Part shown: positions 35,209-44,824 of the stretch, one piece after another
Layout of the letters: every line of letters starts with the position of its first letter
Position numbering within the stretch: the stretch's first letter is position 1
Assembly: GCA_902801155.1 (NCBI GenBank)
Contig: CADCHG010000007.1
Location: forward strand, 1-64,000
DNA from: an uncultured Prevotellaceae bacterium
GTDB taxonomy: Bacteria; Bacteroidota; Bacteroidia; Bacteroidales; Bacteroidaceae
Direction of reading: 5' to 3'
DNA length: 64,000 nucleotides
Made by a program: the position numbers and the translations under genes
The notes under the pieces: generated by a model
The model's database searches: none
Seen by the model: the letters and a program-made list of their open reading frames with translations, nothing else
Told to the model about the DNA's origin: nothing

Positions 35209-36492
35209 TTATTTTACAATAGTATCGATAGCTCCAGAAGCCATTACGACAGTTACTTCGTCGCCTTTCTTGAGCGATTTAGGGTCTTTTATCGCCATTC
35301 CATCGTGGAGAGCTATGCTATATCCTCTTCTAAGAACATGGATTGGGTCAACGGCATTTGTGCGTTGGGAGAGCATCTCCAATTGGTATGATGCTCTTTC
35401 AATTCTGTTCTTTATTATGAGAGGGAGCCTCTGCTCTATGTTCGCAATTCTGTTCTGCTCGATGTTTATTTGCTGATTGACGGAAGTGTGGAGTCTTGTC
35501 GCGAGATTTGCAAGTCTTGCCTCTTCTTTTGTCTTCTTGAGAGAGAAGGCAACGGGTAGGAAACTCTGTATTCTGCCAAGACGAAGACGTTCTTGCTCCA
35601 TTCTTGAACGGACATAATCCGTGATACTTCGTGAGGCATCCTCGATTCTGTCGAGAGTTTCCAAGAGGTTGTCTATGAGCCATGTGGCTGCTGCTGTTGG
35701 AGTCTTTACTCTTACGCATGAAATCATGTCGAGAATACATTCGTCACGGTCATGCCCGATACCTGTTATTATAGGAAGAGGGAAGTTTGCCACGTTCTCA
35801 GCAAGTTGGAGAGTATCGAAACCTGAGAAATCGCTTGTGGCACCACCGCCTCGTATGATTACCACAACATCAAAATCCTCGATGGAATCGTTGATTTTGT
35901 TAAGTGCTTCTATGATTGTCTGTTCTACCTGCTCGCCTTGCATAACGGCAGGGAAGAGTCGGGTGGTGAACTGAAATCCGTACTCGTTGTTTATCAGTTG
36001 GTTGCAGAAATCCCCGTATCCTGCAGCTGTCTGGGAGGAGATAACGGCGATTCTCTGGGCGAACATCGGGACAGGGAGGGATTTGTTGAGGTCGAAGATG
36101 CCCTCGCGCTTCAATGTGTTAATGATTTCCTGCCGTTGGCGAGCCATATCGCCAAGGGTGTAGTTCGGGTCAATGTCCTGAACAATCCATGAAAAGCCGT
36201 ATGCTTCATGAAACTGAGCCTTTACCGAGAGCAGAACCTTCATTCCGGGACGTGGTCGCTCGCCTGTTACCTTCATGAACTTCGGTAGGACATAGCTCCA
36301 AGTGCTTCTCCAGCATCGTGCCTGAGCACGAGCGACTAATGTGTCCTCGTCTTTCTGCACCAAATCCATATAACAATGCCCGCCCGACTCGCGGCATTCC
36401 GCAAGTTCGGCTTCCACCCAGTAGGTATCGCTAAGCGAATAGTCGATAACCTGTCTGACAAGATTGTTGAGTTGGTAGAGTGTGAGGTTCAT
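35209..36492 (-). CDS. xseA: Exodeoxyribonuclease VII large subunit
   Basis: XseA is the catalytic subunit of exonuclease VII. From ATG 36492 (MNLTLYQLNNLVRQ) it has 427 residues: an OB-fold N-terminus (VEAELAECRESGGHCYMDLVQ), the catalytic domain with ISSQTAAGYGDF, VVIIRGGGATSDFSGFDT and TGIGHDRDECILDMIS, and C-terminal coiled coils. An in-frame ATG at 36546 precedes the promoter box (36512-36519) and is rejected. It is divergent from the MATE gene. Confidence 0.95.
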   Translation of the reverse strand: MNLTLYQLNNLVRQVIDYSLSDTYWVEAELAECRESGGHCYMDLVQKDEDTLVARAQARCWRSTWSYVLPKFMKVTGERPRPGMKVLLSVKAQFHEAYGFSWIVQDIDPNYTLGDMARQRQEIINTLKREGIFDLNKSLPVPMFAQRIAVISSQTAAGYGDFCNQLINNEYGFQFTTRLFPAVMQGEQVEQTIIEALNKINDSIEDFDVVVIIRGGGATSDFSGFDTLQLAENVANFPLPIITGIGHDRDECILDMISCVRVKTPTAAATWLIDNLLETLDRIEDASRSITDYVRSRMEQERLRLGRIQSFLPVAFSLKKTKEEARLANLATRLHTSVNQQINIEQNRIANIEQRLPLIIKNRIERASYQLEMLSQRTNAVDPIHVLRRGYSIALHDGMAIKDPKSLKKGDEVTVVMASGAIDTIVK

Positions 36493-36511
36493 AAAGATAT
36501 TGAATTTTGCG

Positions 36512-36541
36512 CAAAGATATGAGAAAAAACTGATTTGGCAA
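36512..36541 (-). promoter_or_regulatory. xseA-xseB promoter
   Basis: On the minus strand TTTTG (TTG at 36541-36539), 19 bases, TATCTTTG (36519-36512). Leader about 15 bases. It is divergent from the MATE promoter 20 bases away. Confidence 0.7.
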
Positions 36542-36561
36542 AACAAATTGACGAATTTATT

Positions 36562-36591
36562 TTGAAATGATATAAAAAAACATTAACTTTG
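36562..36591 (+). promoter_or_regulatory. MATE gene promoter
   Basis: TTG at 36562-36564, 19 bases, TAACTTTG at 36584-36591. The transcript should begin near 36596 with the structured leader that also occurs upstream of the 991-residue kinase-like gene. Confidence 0.75.
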
Positions 36592-36596
36592 CCCTC

Positions 36597-36690
36597 GAAA
36601 ATTGTAAACGTGCGCCAGCCTTTTAAGAGGCTGACGTGCACTATTTTCTTCGTGCGAAGTATAATACTTTGTACCGTAAATAAATAATGT
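36597..36690 (+). promoter_or_regulatory. Structured 5' leader shared with another gene, copy 1
   Basis: Hairpin 1 is GUGCGC-CAGCC ... GGCUG-AC-GUGCAC (36611-36642 region), hairpin 2 CUUCG-UG-CGAAG, hairpin 3 around UAC..GUA. The same order and much of the sequence (ACGTGyGCCAGCC, GGCTGAC, GCACTATTT, TTCG-GCGA) recur at 57680-57750. Stem bases differ between copies but pairing is kept. No terminator follows here, so any control would act on translation. I match it to no known riboswitch class. Confidence 0.55.
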
Positions 36691-36696
36691 TCGTAA

Positions 36697-38037
36697 ATGG
36701 ATAATAAACAAGCCACTTTGGAGCTGGGCACAAAGCCAGTTGGTCGATTGCTGATGCAGTATGCTTTGCCGGCAATCGTCGCTATGGTTGCAGCCTCGCT
36801 CTACAATATGGTGGATAGCATCTTTATCGGTCAAGGCGTTGGTGCTTTAGCAATTGCAGGATTGGCAATCACCTTCCCGTTTATGAATCTCTCAGCAGCC
36901 TTCGGTGCGGCAATAGGTGTGGGCTCCTGTACATTCATTAGCATGAAACTTGGGCAGCGTGACTATGCCATAGCCAACAAGATACTGGGTAATTGCATGA
37001 TGCTGAATATTGTTGTGGGACTCTGCTTCGGTGGAATATGTCTACTGTTCCTTGATCCTATTCTAAGTTTCTTCGGAGCTTCTGACAATACCCTCCCATA
37101 CGCTCGGGATTATATGCAGATAATACTTTGCGGTAATGTCTTCACGCATCTGTATTTCGGTTTGAATGCCGTGCTTCGCTCTGCCAGTAAGCCTCGTCAT
37201 GCTATGTATGCCACGATTTTCACGGTTGTGGTCAATACGATTCTCGATCCAATCTTCATCTATGGTCTGGATCTGGGAATCCGGGGAGCTGCTTTTGCAA
37301 CTGTACTCTCTCAGTTCCTTGCGCTTTCTTGGCAATGGAGGCTGTTCTCTAACAAGAATGAACTTCTGCATTTCGACTATAGTCTTTTCCGACTTGACAA
37401 ACCGATAGTGAAGAACATCATAGGTATTGGTATTTCGCCATTCGCGATGAATGCGTGTAGCTGTATCGTGGTGATTTTTGTCAACACCTGTCTGATGAAG
37501 CATGGAGGTGACCTTGCTGTTGGTGCGTATGGCATAGCAAACAGAATAGGCTTCGTGTTTGTTATTGTGGCAATGGGCGTGAATCAGGGAATGCAGCCTA
37601 TAGCCGGCTACAACTATGGAGCGCAGAATTATGACCGTCTTCGCAAGGTTGTGAAGCTCGCAATATCTTGTGCTACTGTGGTTTGTACGGTCGGATTCCT
37701 CGTGGCTATGTTTGCTGCCCATCCATGCGCAAGGCTGTTTACCAAGGATGAATCGTTGATAAATCTTGCAAGTACAGCCATAAGGATGATGATGATGATG
37801 TTCCCTATTGTGGGATTCCAGATAGTTGTAACCAGTTTCTTCCAGAGTATCGGCAAGGCAAAGGTGAGTATGTTCCTCTCCCTTTCTCGACAGTTGTTGT
37901 TCCTTGTTCCTGCTCTCGCTATCTTCTCGGAGATATGGGGGCTATGGGGTATATGGAGCGCAATGCCGTTTTCTGACGCCCTTGCTACTGTTGTGGCAGC
38001 GGTGATGATGAAAAAATCGAGCGTATGGAAAAAATAA
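36697..38037 (+). CDS. MATE family multidrug/sodium antiporter
   Basis: The 446-residue polytopic protein has about twelve membrane helices. It begins MDNKQATLELGTKPVGRLLMQYALP and has typical MATE features: ALPAIVAMVAASLYNMVDSIFIGQGVGA (helix 1-2) and, in the second half, NRIGFVFVIVAMGVNQGMQPIAGYNYGA. MATE pumps export cationic drugs or metabolites using sodium or proton gradients; the substrate cannot be read from the sequence. It has its own promoter and a structured leader. Its last 13 bases overlap the start of the cytidylate-kinase-like gene, so the pair is co-translated. Confidence 0.93.
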   Translation: MDNKQATLELGTKPVGRLLMQYALPAIVAMVAASLYNMVDSIFIGQGVGALAIAGLAITFPFMNLSAAFGAAIGVGSCTFISMKLGQRDYAIANKILGNCMMLNIVVGLCFGGICLLFLDPILSFFGASDNTLPYARDYMQIILCGNVFTHLYFGLNAVLRSASKPRHAMYATIFTVVVNTILDPIFIYGLDLGIRGAAFATVLSQFLALSWQWRLFSNKNELLHFDYSLFRLDKPIVKNIIGIGISPFAMNACSCIVVIFVNTCLMKHGGDLAVGAYGIANRIGFVFVIVAMGVNQGMQPIAGYNYGAQNYDRLRKVVKLAISCATVVCTVGFLVAMFAAHPCARLFTKDESLINLASTAIRMMMMMFPIVGFQIVVTSFFQSIGKAKVSMFLSLSRQLLFLVPALAIFSEIWGLWGIWSAMPFSDALATVVAAVMMKKSSVWKK

Positions 38038-38669
38038 TTATCAATGTAGGTCGTGAGGTTGGCAGTAGCGGTAGTGAAGTTGCCAAGTTGCTTGCAAAGG
38101 AGTTTAATGCTCGTTTGCTCGATAAGGAACTTCTTGACCTTGCCGCCCAGGAGAGCGGCTTTTCCGCTAAGTTGTTCAAACAGAACGATGAGCACAGAGG
38201 ATTCCTCAATCATCTGTTCCATATCCGTGAGACTATAACTGACGGAAACTTCTATGAGGACAGGCTCTCGCCCGAGGCATTGTTCAAGTTCCAGAGCGAC
38301 GCCATAAGGAAGGCTGCTAGTGAGGGTTCTTGCGTTTTCTTGGGCAGGTCTGCTGACTATGTGCTCCGAGATATGGAGAATGTGGTCAATGTCTTTGTCC
38401 ATGCAGACTTGGAAGACCGTATAGCATGTGTTTCGAGGGTGAAGATGTGCGATGCGGAGACTGCAAGGAAACTCATAGAGAGGAAAGAAGAGGAAAGGGC
38501 TGCCTACTATAACTATTACACAGGAAAGAGGTGGGGCGACTCAAGAAGCTATGACCTGTGCGTCAATTCCTCTCTGTTGGGAATTGAAGGAACGGCAAGG
38601 CTGATCTCTGGATTCGTGCGTGAGGTTATTTCTTCAAGAAAAGAACAAATGGCTAATAACAACAATTAA
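38025..38669 (+). CDS. Cytidylate-kinase-like P-loop protein
   Basis: This 214-residue protein belongs to the cytidylate-kinase-like (AAA_26) family, distinct from the canonical Cmk at 13022-13711. It starts [24 protein letters not shown], with the P-loop replaced by [12 protein letters not shown], followed by [29 protein letters not shown] and [14 protein letters not shown]. The substrate is unknown. It overlaps the MATE gene by 13 bases and is followed after 11 bases by purT, which suggests one transcript. Confidence 0.88.
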   Translation: MEKIIINVGREVGSSGSEVAKLLAKEFNARLLDKELLDLAAQESGFSAKLFKQNDEHRGFLNHLFHIRETITDGNFYEDRLSPEALFKFQSDAIRKAASEGSCVFLGRSADYVLRDMENVVNVFVHADLEDRIACVSRVKMCDAETARKLIERKEEERAAYYNYYTGKRWGDSRSYDLCVNSSLLGIEGTARLISGFVREVISSRKEQMANNNN

Positions 38670-38680
38670 TACTTAGACTT

Positions 38681-39859
38681 ATGAAAAAGATTTTACTGTT
38701 AGGTTCTGGTGAACTTGGTAAGGAGTTCGTTATTGCTGCAAAGCGTAAAGGTGTTTATGTTGTGGCATGTGACAAATATGATAATGCTCCAGCGATGCAG
38801 GTGGCAGACGAGCGTGAGGTTTTCTCAATGCTCGACGGCGATGCTCTTGCAGCCGTAGTGAACAAGCATAAGCCTGATATCATCGTACCAGAGATTGAGG
38901 CTATCCGTACAGAGCGTCTCTTCGAGTTCGAGAAGCAGGGCATTCAAGTTGTGCCTTCTGCTCGTGCGGTGAACTACACAATGAATCGTCAGGCTATCCG
39001 TGACCTTGCAGCCAAGGAACTTGGACTTCGAACAGCGAAATATTTCTATGCAAAGACTTACGAGCAGCTTGTTGAGGCAAGCAAGCAGATTGGTTTTCCT
39101 TGTGTAATTAAGCCTCTTATGTCTTCTTCCGGTCATGGTCAGAGTACAGTTGAGAAGTTTGAGGATTTGAAGACTGCATTCGATGCAGCAATGGCAGGGG
39201 CCCGTGGTGACGTGAAGGAGGTTATCATAGAGGAGTTCATCCACTTCACTTCAGAGTTTACACTTCTCACCGTTACCCAGAAGAATGCTCCAACGATTTT
39301 CTGTCCTCCTATCGGACATGTTCAGAAGGGTGGTGACTATCGTGAGTCTTGGCAGCCATATCAGATTCCTGAGAAGGACTTGAAGGATGCCCAGCAAATG
39401 GCAGACAAGGTGACAAAGGCTTTGACAGGCTATGGCATTTGGGGTGTTGAGTTCTTCTTGACAGATACTGGTGTAGTGTTCTCTGAGCTCTCTCCACGTC
39501 CACACGATACTGGTATGGTGACTCTCGGCCACACAACAAACCTTTCTGAGTTCGAACTTCATCTTCGTGCTGTTCTCGGACTTCCTATCCACGATATCCG
39601 TCTTGAGCATGCAGGTGCTTCTGCTGTTGTTCTTGCAGACAAGGACTATACAGAGGCACCAGAATTCAATCTCGTTGATGCTTTGAAGGAAGAGTGTACC
39701 CGTGTTCGAATCTTCGGTAAGCCGGGTGGACATTTCGGCCGTCGTATGGGTGTAACTCTCTGTTATGGAGATTTGGATGCAGATGTAAATACACTCCGTG
39801 ATAAGGCAAAGCGTCTTGCAAAGACAGTTCTCGGAACTGACCCTTATATGGAGAAGTAA
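38681..39859 (+). CDS. purT: Formate-dependent phosphoribosylglycinamide formyltransferase
   Basis: PurT is an ATP-grasp enzyme making formyl-GAR from GAR, formate and ATP in purine synthesis. The 392-residue product has [18 protein letters not shown], the [13 protein letters not shown] signature, [41 protein letters not shown] and the ATP-grasp metal site [28 protein letters not shown]. Motif order and length are standard. It sits between the cytidylate-kinase-like gene and the glycan cluster. Confidence 0.97.
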   Translation: MKKILLLGSGELGKEFVIAAKRKGVYVVACDKYDNAPAMQVADEREVFSMLDGDALAAVVNKHKPDIIVPEIEAIRTERLFEFEKQGIQVVPSARAVNYTMNRQAIRDLAAKELGLRTAKYFYAKTYEQLVEASKQIGFPCVIKPLMSSSGHGQSTVEKFEDLKTAFDAAMAGARGDVKEVIIEEFIHFTSEFTLLTVTQKNAPTIFCPPIGHVQKGGDYRESWQPYQIPEKDLKDAQQMADKVTKALTGYGIWGVEFFLTDTGVVFSELSPRPHDTGMVTLGHTTNLSEFELHLRAVLGLPIHDIRLEHAGASAVVLADKDYTEAPEFNLVDALKEECTRVRIFGKPGGHFGRRMGVTLCYGDLDADVNTLRDKAKRLAKTVLGTDPYMEK

Positions 39860-39868
39860 AAAGTATAA

Positions 39869-41746
39869 ATGGTTTTTGGGAAAAGAATCATAGAATATAT
39901 CAAGAGCATGGGAAAGTCGCTATTCTCAAAGGATAGTCTTGGCTTTCTTATGTTCATGTATGCTCTAGGTATAGTTGAGAGCTATGCCGTTCTTCCTAAT
40001 TGGAAGGGGGCAAAAGTATATGACAATCTCTACTATGAGCTTTTCTTTGACCTGCTGATACTTACATTCCTTGTTGCGCTCGTTCCGCAGAAGATATGGA
40101 AATTCCCTTTGCGCAAGGCTGTAAGGGGTATTATCTATGTCATTGCCTATTCGCTTGCCATCATAGATACGTTCTGTATGGTGCAGTTTGGCAATACCAT
40201 AAGTCCGTCAATGCTGTTACTCGTTGGTGAGACCACAGGTAACGAGACTGCTGAGTTCTTTAGCACCTATGTCAATCTTGAGGTGCTGTTTACAACCGAA
40301 CTTGGATGGGTGTTGCTTGTTCTGCTTGTTCATGTTGCCTATGAGTTGATAAAGTGGAAAGTGAAGAGGGTAAAGTGGAATGTTGAATGGGTAAATAGGC
40401 TTGTTCCTTATGCCTTTAGCCTTTTTGCTTTAGTCCTCATTATTCTTGGATGGAACGATACCATTACCAATAAGAAGTGCATGGTTCGCCATTTCAGTTG
40501 CAAGACGGTTGGGGACGTGGAAAAAGACATGAATCTTCGTCCTATGGTGATGATGTATCAGCCAGTCTATCGTCTTGCAGATGCATTTTTTACCAATCAC
40601 CTTGTATCCCTACAGCTTGACAGACTGAAGGAAGAGGCTGAGAAGGTGGAAAAGATGACTCCTGAGCAACTTGGAATACCTTCGGATTTAAAGGAGTCTA
40701 AGCCGTCGAATATCGTTTTGATTATTGGTGAGAGCTTCAATAAATACCATTCTCAGCTCTATGGGTATGAAAAGAAGAATACCCCACGACAGGTGAAGAT
40801 GGAAAAGAGCGGACGATTGGTGAAGTATTCCGATGTCATGGCACCTTGGAATCTCACGAGTTTTGTGTTCAAGCATCTTATGACGACCTATACCGTTGGA
40901 GAAGAAGGTGACTGGTGTGATTATCCGTTGTTCTGCCAACTGTTCCGCAAGGCTGGTTTTCAGGTCAACTTCCTTACAAATCAGTTTCTGCCACATGCCA
41001 AGGATGCTATATACGATTTCAGCGGTGGCTTCTTCATAAATGATGAGATGCTGAGTAAGGTACAGTTTGATGTCAGGAATGAAGAGACACACCTATGGGA
41101 TGAGGATTTGTTGAAAGACTATGCTCGTCTTGTGGCACCTCCGGAAGGTGTTGCTGATACTGCTTCTGTTCCTTCGCTTACCATATTTCATCTCATGGGA
41201 CAGCATGTGAACTATCGCATCAGGTGTCCAAAGCAGAAGATGAAATTCTTTGCCTCTGGTTATGACCGTCCGCAGAACACGTTGAAGGAAAAGAAGAACA
41301 TAGCATATTATGATTGTGCTGTGTGGTATAATGATTCTGTCGTTGGGGCTATCGTTGACCGTTTCAAGAATGATGATGCGGTGATAATCTACTTCCCTGA
41401 TCATGGTGATGAGGTCTATGGGCCAGGTTCGTTGCATCATTGTGGAAGAAACCACACCACGAATATCACTAAAGACATTGCCCAACAGGAATATGAGATT
41501 CCTATGTGGTTCTATTGTACAGCGAAGTATTCGAAGAGGCATCCTGACGTGGTGGCTGCGATAAGGAAGGCAAAGAACAAACCATTTATGACCGATGCAA
41601 TGTCGCATCTTCTGCTTGGGCTGGCAGGAATAAAGTGCAAGGCGTATCGTCCGGAGCTTGATTTGCTGAATCCTCAGTATAATGAGAAACGCCAGCGACT
41701 GATGCAGCATCTGGTGGATTATGATGAAGTTGTAAAGAGTAAATGA
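39869..41746 (+). CDS. Phosphoethanolamine-transferase-like membrane sulfatase
   Basis: The 625-residue product has about five N-terminal membrane helices (to about residue 205) and a periplasmic alkaline-phosphatase-fold domain. Visible are NIVLIIGESFNKYHSQLYGYEKKNTPR (about 283-310), a candidate nucleophile threonine in APWNLTSFVFKHLMT, the metal ligands in IYFPDHGDEVYG and the C-terminal HHCGRNH segment. This layout is that of EptA/OpgE/CptA lipid A or glycan phosphoethanolamine transferases; an LTA-synthase-like phosphoglycerol transferase is the alternative. It overlaps the following acyltransferase (ATGA). The target could be lipid A, core or the glycan made here. Confidence 0.88.
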   Translation: MVFGKRIIEYIKSMGKSLFSKDSLGFLMFMYALGIVESYAVLPNWKGAKVYDNLYYELFFDLLILTFLVALVPQKIWKFPLRKAVRGIIYVIAYSLAIIDTFCMVQFGNTISPSMLLLVGETTGNETAEFFSTYVNLEVLFTTELGWVLLVLLVHVAYELIKWKVKRVKWNVEWVNRLVPYAFSLFALVLIILGWNDTITNKKCMVRHFSCKTVGDVEKDMNLRPMVMMYQPVYRLADAFFTNHLVSLQLDRLKEEAEKVEKMTPEQLGIPSDLKESKPSNIVLIIGESFNKYHSQLYGYEKKNTPRQVKMEKSGRLVKYSDVMAPWNLTSFVFKHLMTTYTVGEEGDWCDYPLFCQLFRKAGFQVNFLTNQFLPHAKDAIYDFSGGFFINDEMLSKVQFDVRNEETHLWDEDLLKDYARLVAPPEGVADTASVPSLTIFHLMGQHVNYRIRCPKQKMKFFASGYDRPQNTLKEKKNIAYYDCAVWYNDSVVGAIVDRFKNDDAVIIYFPDHGDEVYGPGSLHHCGRNHTTNITKDIAQQEYEIPMWFYCTAKYSKRHPDVVAAIRKAKNKPFMTDAMSHLLLGLAGIKCKAYRPELDLLNPQYNEKRQRLMQHLVDYDEVVKSK

Positions 41747-42795
41747 TAAAAATAAGCAAAGCGGAATCTCAGGCGATGCGTGGAATTGCCATCCTCGCAA
41801 TCGTGCTACATAACTACTGCCACTGGCTCGGGAAGATGGTGCAGGAGAATGAGTATCAGTTTTCTGAGCGTAATGTCAGACGGCTGATGGTTGAGCTTGC
41901 GCATCCCTCTTGGGAACTCATTGCCCACCTCATCTCTTTCTTCGGACATTATGGTGTGCCTGTTTTCGTTTTCCTTAGTGCCTATGGCTTGGTGATGAAA
42001 TATGAGAAATCACCTTTGGCAGAAAGCAATCAGGATAGTGCTCTCTCATTCATCTGGAAGCATTATAAAAAGCTGTTCCTGATGATGATTGTGGGATATG
42101 CTGCATACGTCATGGTTGACTATATGACACCGGCACCACGTCGATATGAATTCTGGAACGTAGTTGGGCAGTTGGGTATGTTCAGCAATTTCTACCGAGA
42201 TCCAGATCACGACATCTGGCCTGGACCATACTGGTATTTTGGCTTAATGGTGCAGATATATGTGATGTATCGCTTGGTGTTCTATCCCAGAAACCTACGG
42301 ACGAACAAGTGGCTTGTCGGTGGATTGTTTGCCGTTACACTTCTTGCTCAGCTGCTATTCTTACCCGAAGGATTGGCGCTTCAATGGTATCGCTATAATA
42401 TCTTTGGTTCTCTGCCAGTCTTCATTGTAGGAGTGTTGTTCGCTCGGTATAACCGATTTAATGAACTTACACGTTCTACTTATGCATCTCTGGCTATTGC
42501 AAGTACGGCATTGATATTCCTGTTTAGCCTCTGGTTTGCTACGTGGATTATTGTACCTTTCCTTATCTGCATAGGTACCGTGGCAGTTGTTAAGTTGCTC
42601 CCGCAATTCCTTATGAATATTCTTTCATGGGTTGGAAGTATTTCCGCTGCAATGTTCGTGTGTCATCCAATAACCCGAAAGGTGATTATACCGATATCAC
42701 GCCACGGCGACCTCTTTGCTGGATTACTGCTCTATATCGTTGCCACTATTATGCTGGCGATGATATTCAAGAAAATAATGGCTCAAATCAAGTAA
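41743..42795 (+). CDS. Membrane acyltransferase (acyltransferase 3 family), first of two
   Basis: This 350-residue polytopic protein is of the OafA/YrhL/WecH type. It begins MIKISKAESQAMRGIAILAIVLHNYCHW, where the conserved Arg and His of acyltransferase-3 are visible, followed by HYGVPVFVFLSAYGLVMKYE. About ten membrane helices follow. Family members transfer acetyl or other acyl groups to surface sugars. It overlaps the upstream gene by four bases and is followed by a paralogue after 14 bases. Confidence 0.88.
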   Translation: MIKISKAESQAMRGIAILAIVLHNYCHWLGKMVQENEYQFSERNVRRLMVELAHPSWELIAHLISFFGHYGVPVFVFLSAYGLVMKYEKSPLAESNQDSALSFIWKHYKKLFLMMIVGYAAYVMVDYMTPAPRRYEFWNVVGQLGMFSNFYRDPDHDIWPGPYWYFGLMVQIYVMYRLVFYPRNLRTNKWLVGGLFAVTLLAQLLFLPEGLALQWYRYNIFGSLPVFIVGVLFARYNRFNELTRSTYASLAIASTALIFLFSLWFATWIIVPFLICIGTVAVVKLLPQFLMNILSWVGSISAAMFVCHPITRKVIIPISRHGDLFAGLLLYIVATIMLAMIFKKIMAQIK

Positions 42796-42809
42796 TTCGT
42801 TATTTTTCT

Positions 42810-43832
42810 GTGAAGATAAAGGACATAGATCTCGTAAACGTCTCCCGATTCAGGGCGGAGCACATGGGGATGGCGATGCTTTTCGTTATCCTCTTCCACG
42901 TTGGATTGCCAAGGTGGAGCGATTTCTATGGTCTTCGACGAATGGGTAACCTTGGTGTGGATATGTTCCTATTCCTCTCAGGCGTAGGTCTGTGGTTCTC
43001 ATGGGCAAAGAGAAGTGTTTATGGATCCTTCTTCAAAGACTGGGCATCTTTCTATATGAGGCGCTTGAAACGCATTTATCCAGTATGGCTAATAATAGCA
43101 TGTCTGTATTATATTCCGCGGTTTGACGGTGTGCATTGGATAGACCTCTTCGGTGATATACTTGTCAACTGGGACTTTTGGTTGCACGATGAGCTTACCT
43201 TTTGGTATATTCCTGCTACAATGATGCTATATATCTTTGCACCTCCCTATATGGAATTGATACGACGGCATCCTATATATCATTGGCTCGTTCTTGTAAT
43301 GGTGATGTGGTGTATCCTCGTTCAGTGGGTAACGCCAATCCATCAGGCCGTTGGGCATATAGAGATATTCTGGAGCCGTGTGCCGATATTCTTCCTTGGC
43401 ATCAATATGGGTGAGATGGTGCGACAGAAGAAAAGCCTTGACGGACAGTGTATATGGATGGTATGGATAATGTTCCTTATGTCGCTATGCACAAGCATCT
43501 GGCTTGAACAGGAGATTCACGGGAAGTTTCCTCTCTTCATAGAGAGAATGCTTTATATTCCTCTTACTGTCACAACTATAATCCTTCTCAACCGTGTGTT
43601 TCGTCGCACACCTCAGTGGTTCAATAAGAGCGTTGCATGGTTCGGAGCTTTGAGTCTTGAGGCATATCTTATCCATATAGAGTTTGTGCTCAAGCCCCTT
43701 GAGAGGAACACCGACCTTGGTTACTGGATGACATTCCTGATCACTGTTGCCGTCACGATGCCATTGGCATGGCTGCTACATTACTTGGTAAACAATGTCA
43801 TTCTGAAATATTCATTCAGCAAACAGAAATAG
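42810..43832 (+). CDS. Membrane acyltransferase (acyltransferase 3 family), second of two
   Basis: The coding frame is open from 42627, but it would then lie within the first acyltransferase gene and encode a non-membrane, low-quality leader. I choose GTG 42810, giving MKIKDIDLVNVSRFRAEHMG and 340 residues. The Arg...His pair (FRAEHMGMAMLFVILFHVGLP) and LGVDMFLFLSGVGLWFSWAKR match acyltransferase-3. It differs from the upstream gene enough to suggest a different acceptor or an old duplication. It precedes the UbiA gene by four bases. Confidence 0.86.
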   Translation: MKIKDIDLVNVSRFRAEHMGMAMLFVILFHVGLPRWSDFYGLRRMGNLGVDMFLFLSGVGLWFSWAKRSVYGSFFKDWASFYMRRLKRIYPVWLIIACLYYIPRFDGVHWIDLFGDILVNWDFWLHDELTFWYIPATMMLYIFAPPYMELIRRHPIYHWLVLVMVMWCILVQWVTPIHQAVGHIEIFWSRVPIFFLGINMGEMVRQKKSLDGQCIWMVWIMFLMSLCTSIWLEQEIHGKFPLFIERMLYIPLTVTTIILLNRVFRRTPQWFNKSVAWFGALSLEAYLIHIEFVLKPLERNTDLGYWMTFLITVAVTMPLAWLLHYLVNNVILKYSFSKQK

Positions 43833-43836
43833 CACA

Positions 43837-44712
43837 ATGAAAAATATCATACGCTTGACACGACCATACCAGTGGGCAAAGAATATCTTCATACTATTGC
43901 CGATGTTCTTCGGTGGCGCTCTTACTGATAGCCAGTCTGCCATATATGCTTTTATGGCATTCTTCGCATATAGCTTTGCAGCTTCGGCGATATACTGCTA
44001 TAATGACATCATCGATGTAGAAGATGACCGTAGGCATTCTGAGAAATGCCAGCGGCCAATTGCATCTGGAGCGATAAGCATTAAGCAGGGTTATGTGATA
44101 ATGACTTTGATGATGATACTATCTGCAGCGTTCATTGTGTTGATGAAAGACAGGGCTTTGCTTGTCGGTGGTGTGGTGGTGACATATTTCATCCTCGATA
44201 TACTCTATTGTAGATGGCTGAAACGTCATGCTATAGTGGATGTGTGTGTGCTGTCGTTCGGTTTCGTGCTGAGAATTCTTGCCGGAGGTTTTGCAACTGA
44301 TATTGTACCTTCCAACTGGCTCGTGATGATGACCTTCCTGCTAACGCTCTTCCTCTCGTTTGCCAAGCGTAGGGATGACGTGGTGAGGATGATGAAGACA
44401 GGAGAGGCTCCACGACATAACACGGAGAGATATAACCTCACGTTTATCAATCAGGCTGTCACCATTACGGCTGCGGTTACGGTGGTGAGTTATATTATGT
44501 ACACCGTATCGCCATCGGTCACTCAGCGTATAGGCTCTGACTATGTATATCTCACTTCTGTCTTCGTTATTCTCGGTTTACTGCGCTATATGCAACTCAC
44601 CCTTGTTGATGAGAAGAGTGGCGATCCAACCAAGATGCTGTACTCCGACCATTTCCTTCAATTGGTTATCGCAATGTGGTTTGCAGCGTATCTCGTCATA
44701 ATATACGTATAG
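43837..44712 (+). CDS. UbiA-type polyprenyl-phosphate phosphoribosyltransferase (DPPR synthase family)
   Basis: The 291-residue membrane protein starts MKNIIRLTRPYQWAKNIFIL. It has the UbiA Asp motif YNDIIDVEDDRRH (about 54-66) followed by CQRPIASG, which together characterise the decaprenyl-phosphate phosphoribosyltransferase branch (Mycobacterium Rv3806c) rather than quinone prenyltransferases. That branch joins PRPP to polyprenyl phosphate. A HAD phosphatase gene follows, as expected for removal of the 5'-phosphate. Product identity is inferred, not shown. Confidence 0.85.
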   Translation: MKNIIRLTRPYQWAKNIFILLPMFFGGALTDSQSAIYAFMAFFAYSFAASAIYCYNDIIDVEDDRRHSEKCQRPIASGAISIKQGYVIMTLMMILSAAFIVLMKDRALLVGGVVVTYFILDILYCRWLKRHAIVDVCVLSFGFVLRILAGGFATDIVPSNWLVMMTFLLTLFLSFAKRRDDVVRMMKTGEAPRHNTERYNLTFINQAVTITAAVTVVSYIMYTVSPSVTQRIGSDYVYLTSVFVILGLLRYMQLTLVDEKSGDPTKMLYSDHFLQLVIAMWFAAYLVIIYV

Positions 44713-44715
44713 ACA

Positions 44716-44822
44716 ATCAGAAGTAAAAGGAAAAAATAAGAATTAAAAAGTATGATTACACTATGTGGTAATGGTTAATTGCAGAAAAAACAAATCATAC
44801 TTTTTCCTTTTTAATTTTTACT
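44716..44822. repeat. Imperfect A/T-rich inverted repeat ahead of the HAD gene
   Basis: AATTAAAAAGTATGATT at about 44742-44758 is mirrored by AATCATACTTTTTCC at about 44791-44805, and both halves continue into AGTAAAA-type stretches. It is the only gap of over 100 bases inside the glycan cluster. No promoter box is visible, so it may be an internal processing or attenuation hairpin. Confidence 0.4.
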
Positions 44823-44824
44823 TT

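Noticed and set aside
38025..38669. Calling the second cytidylate-kinase-like gene cmk
   Set aside because: Its P-loop ([12 protein letters not shown]) and length differ from canonical Cmk, which is present at 13022-13711.
42627..42809. Longer N-terminus for the second acyltransferase
   Set aside because: Lies fully inside the preceding gene and encodes no membrane helix; the GTG at 42810 directly precedes the conserved Arg-His segment.
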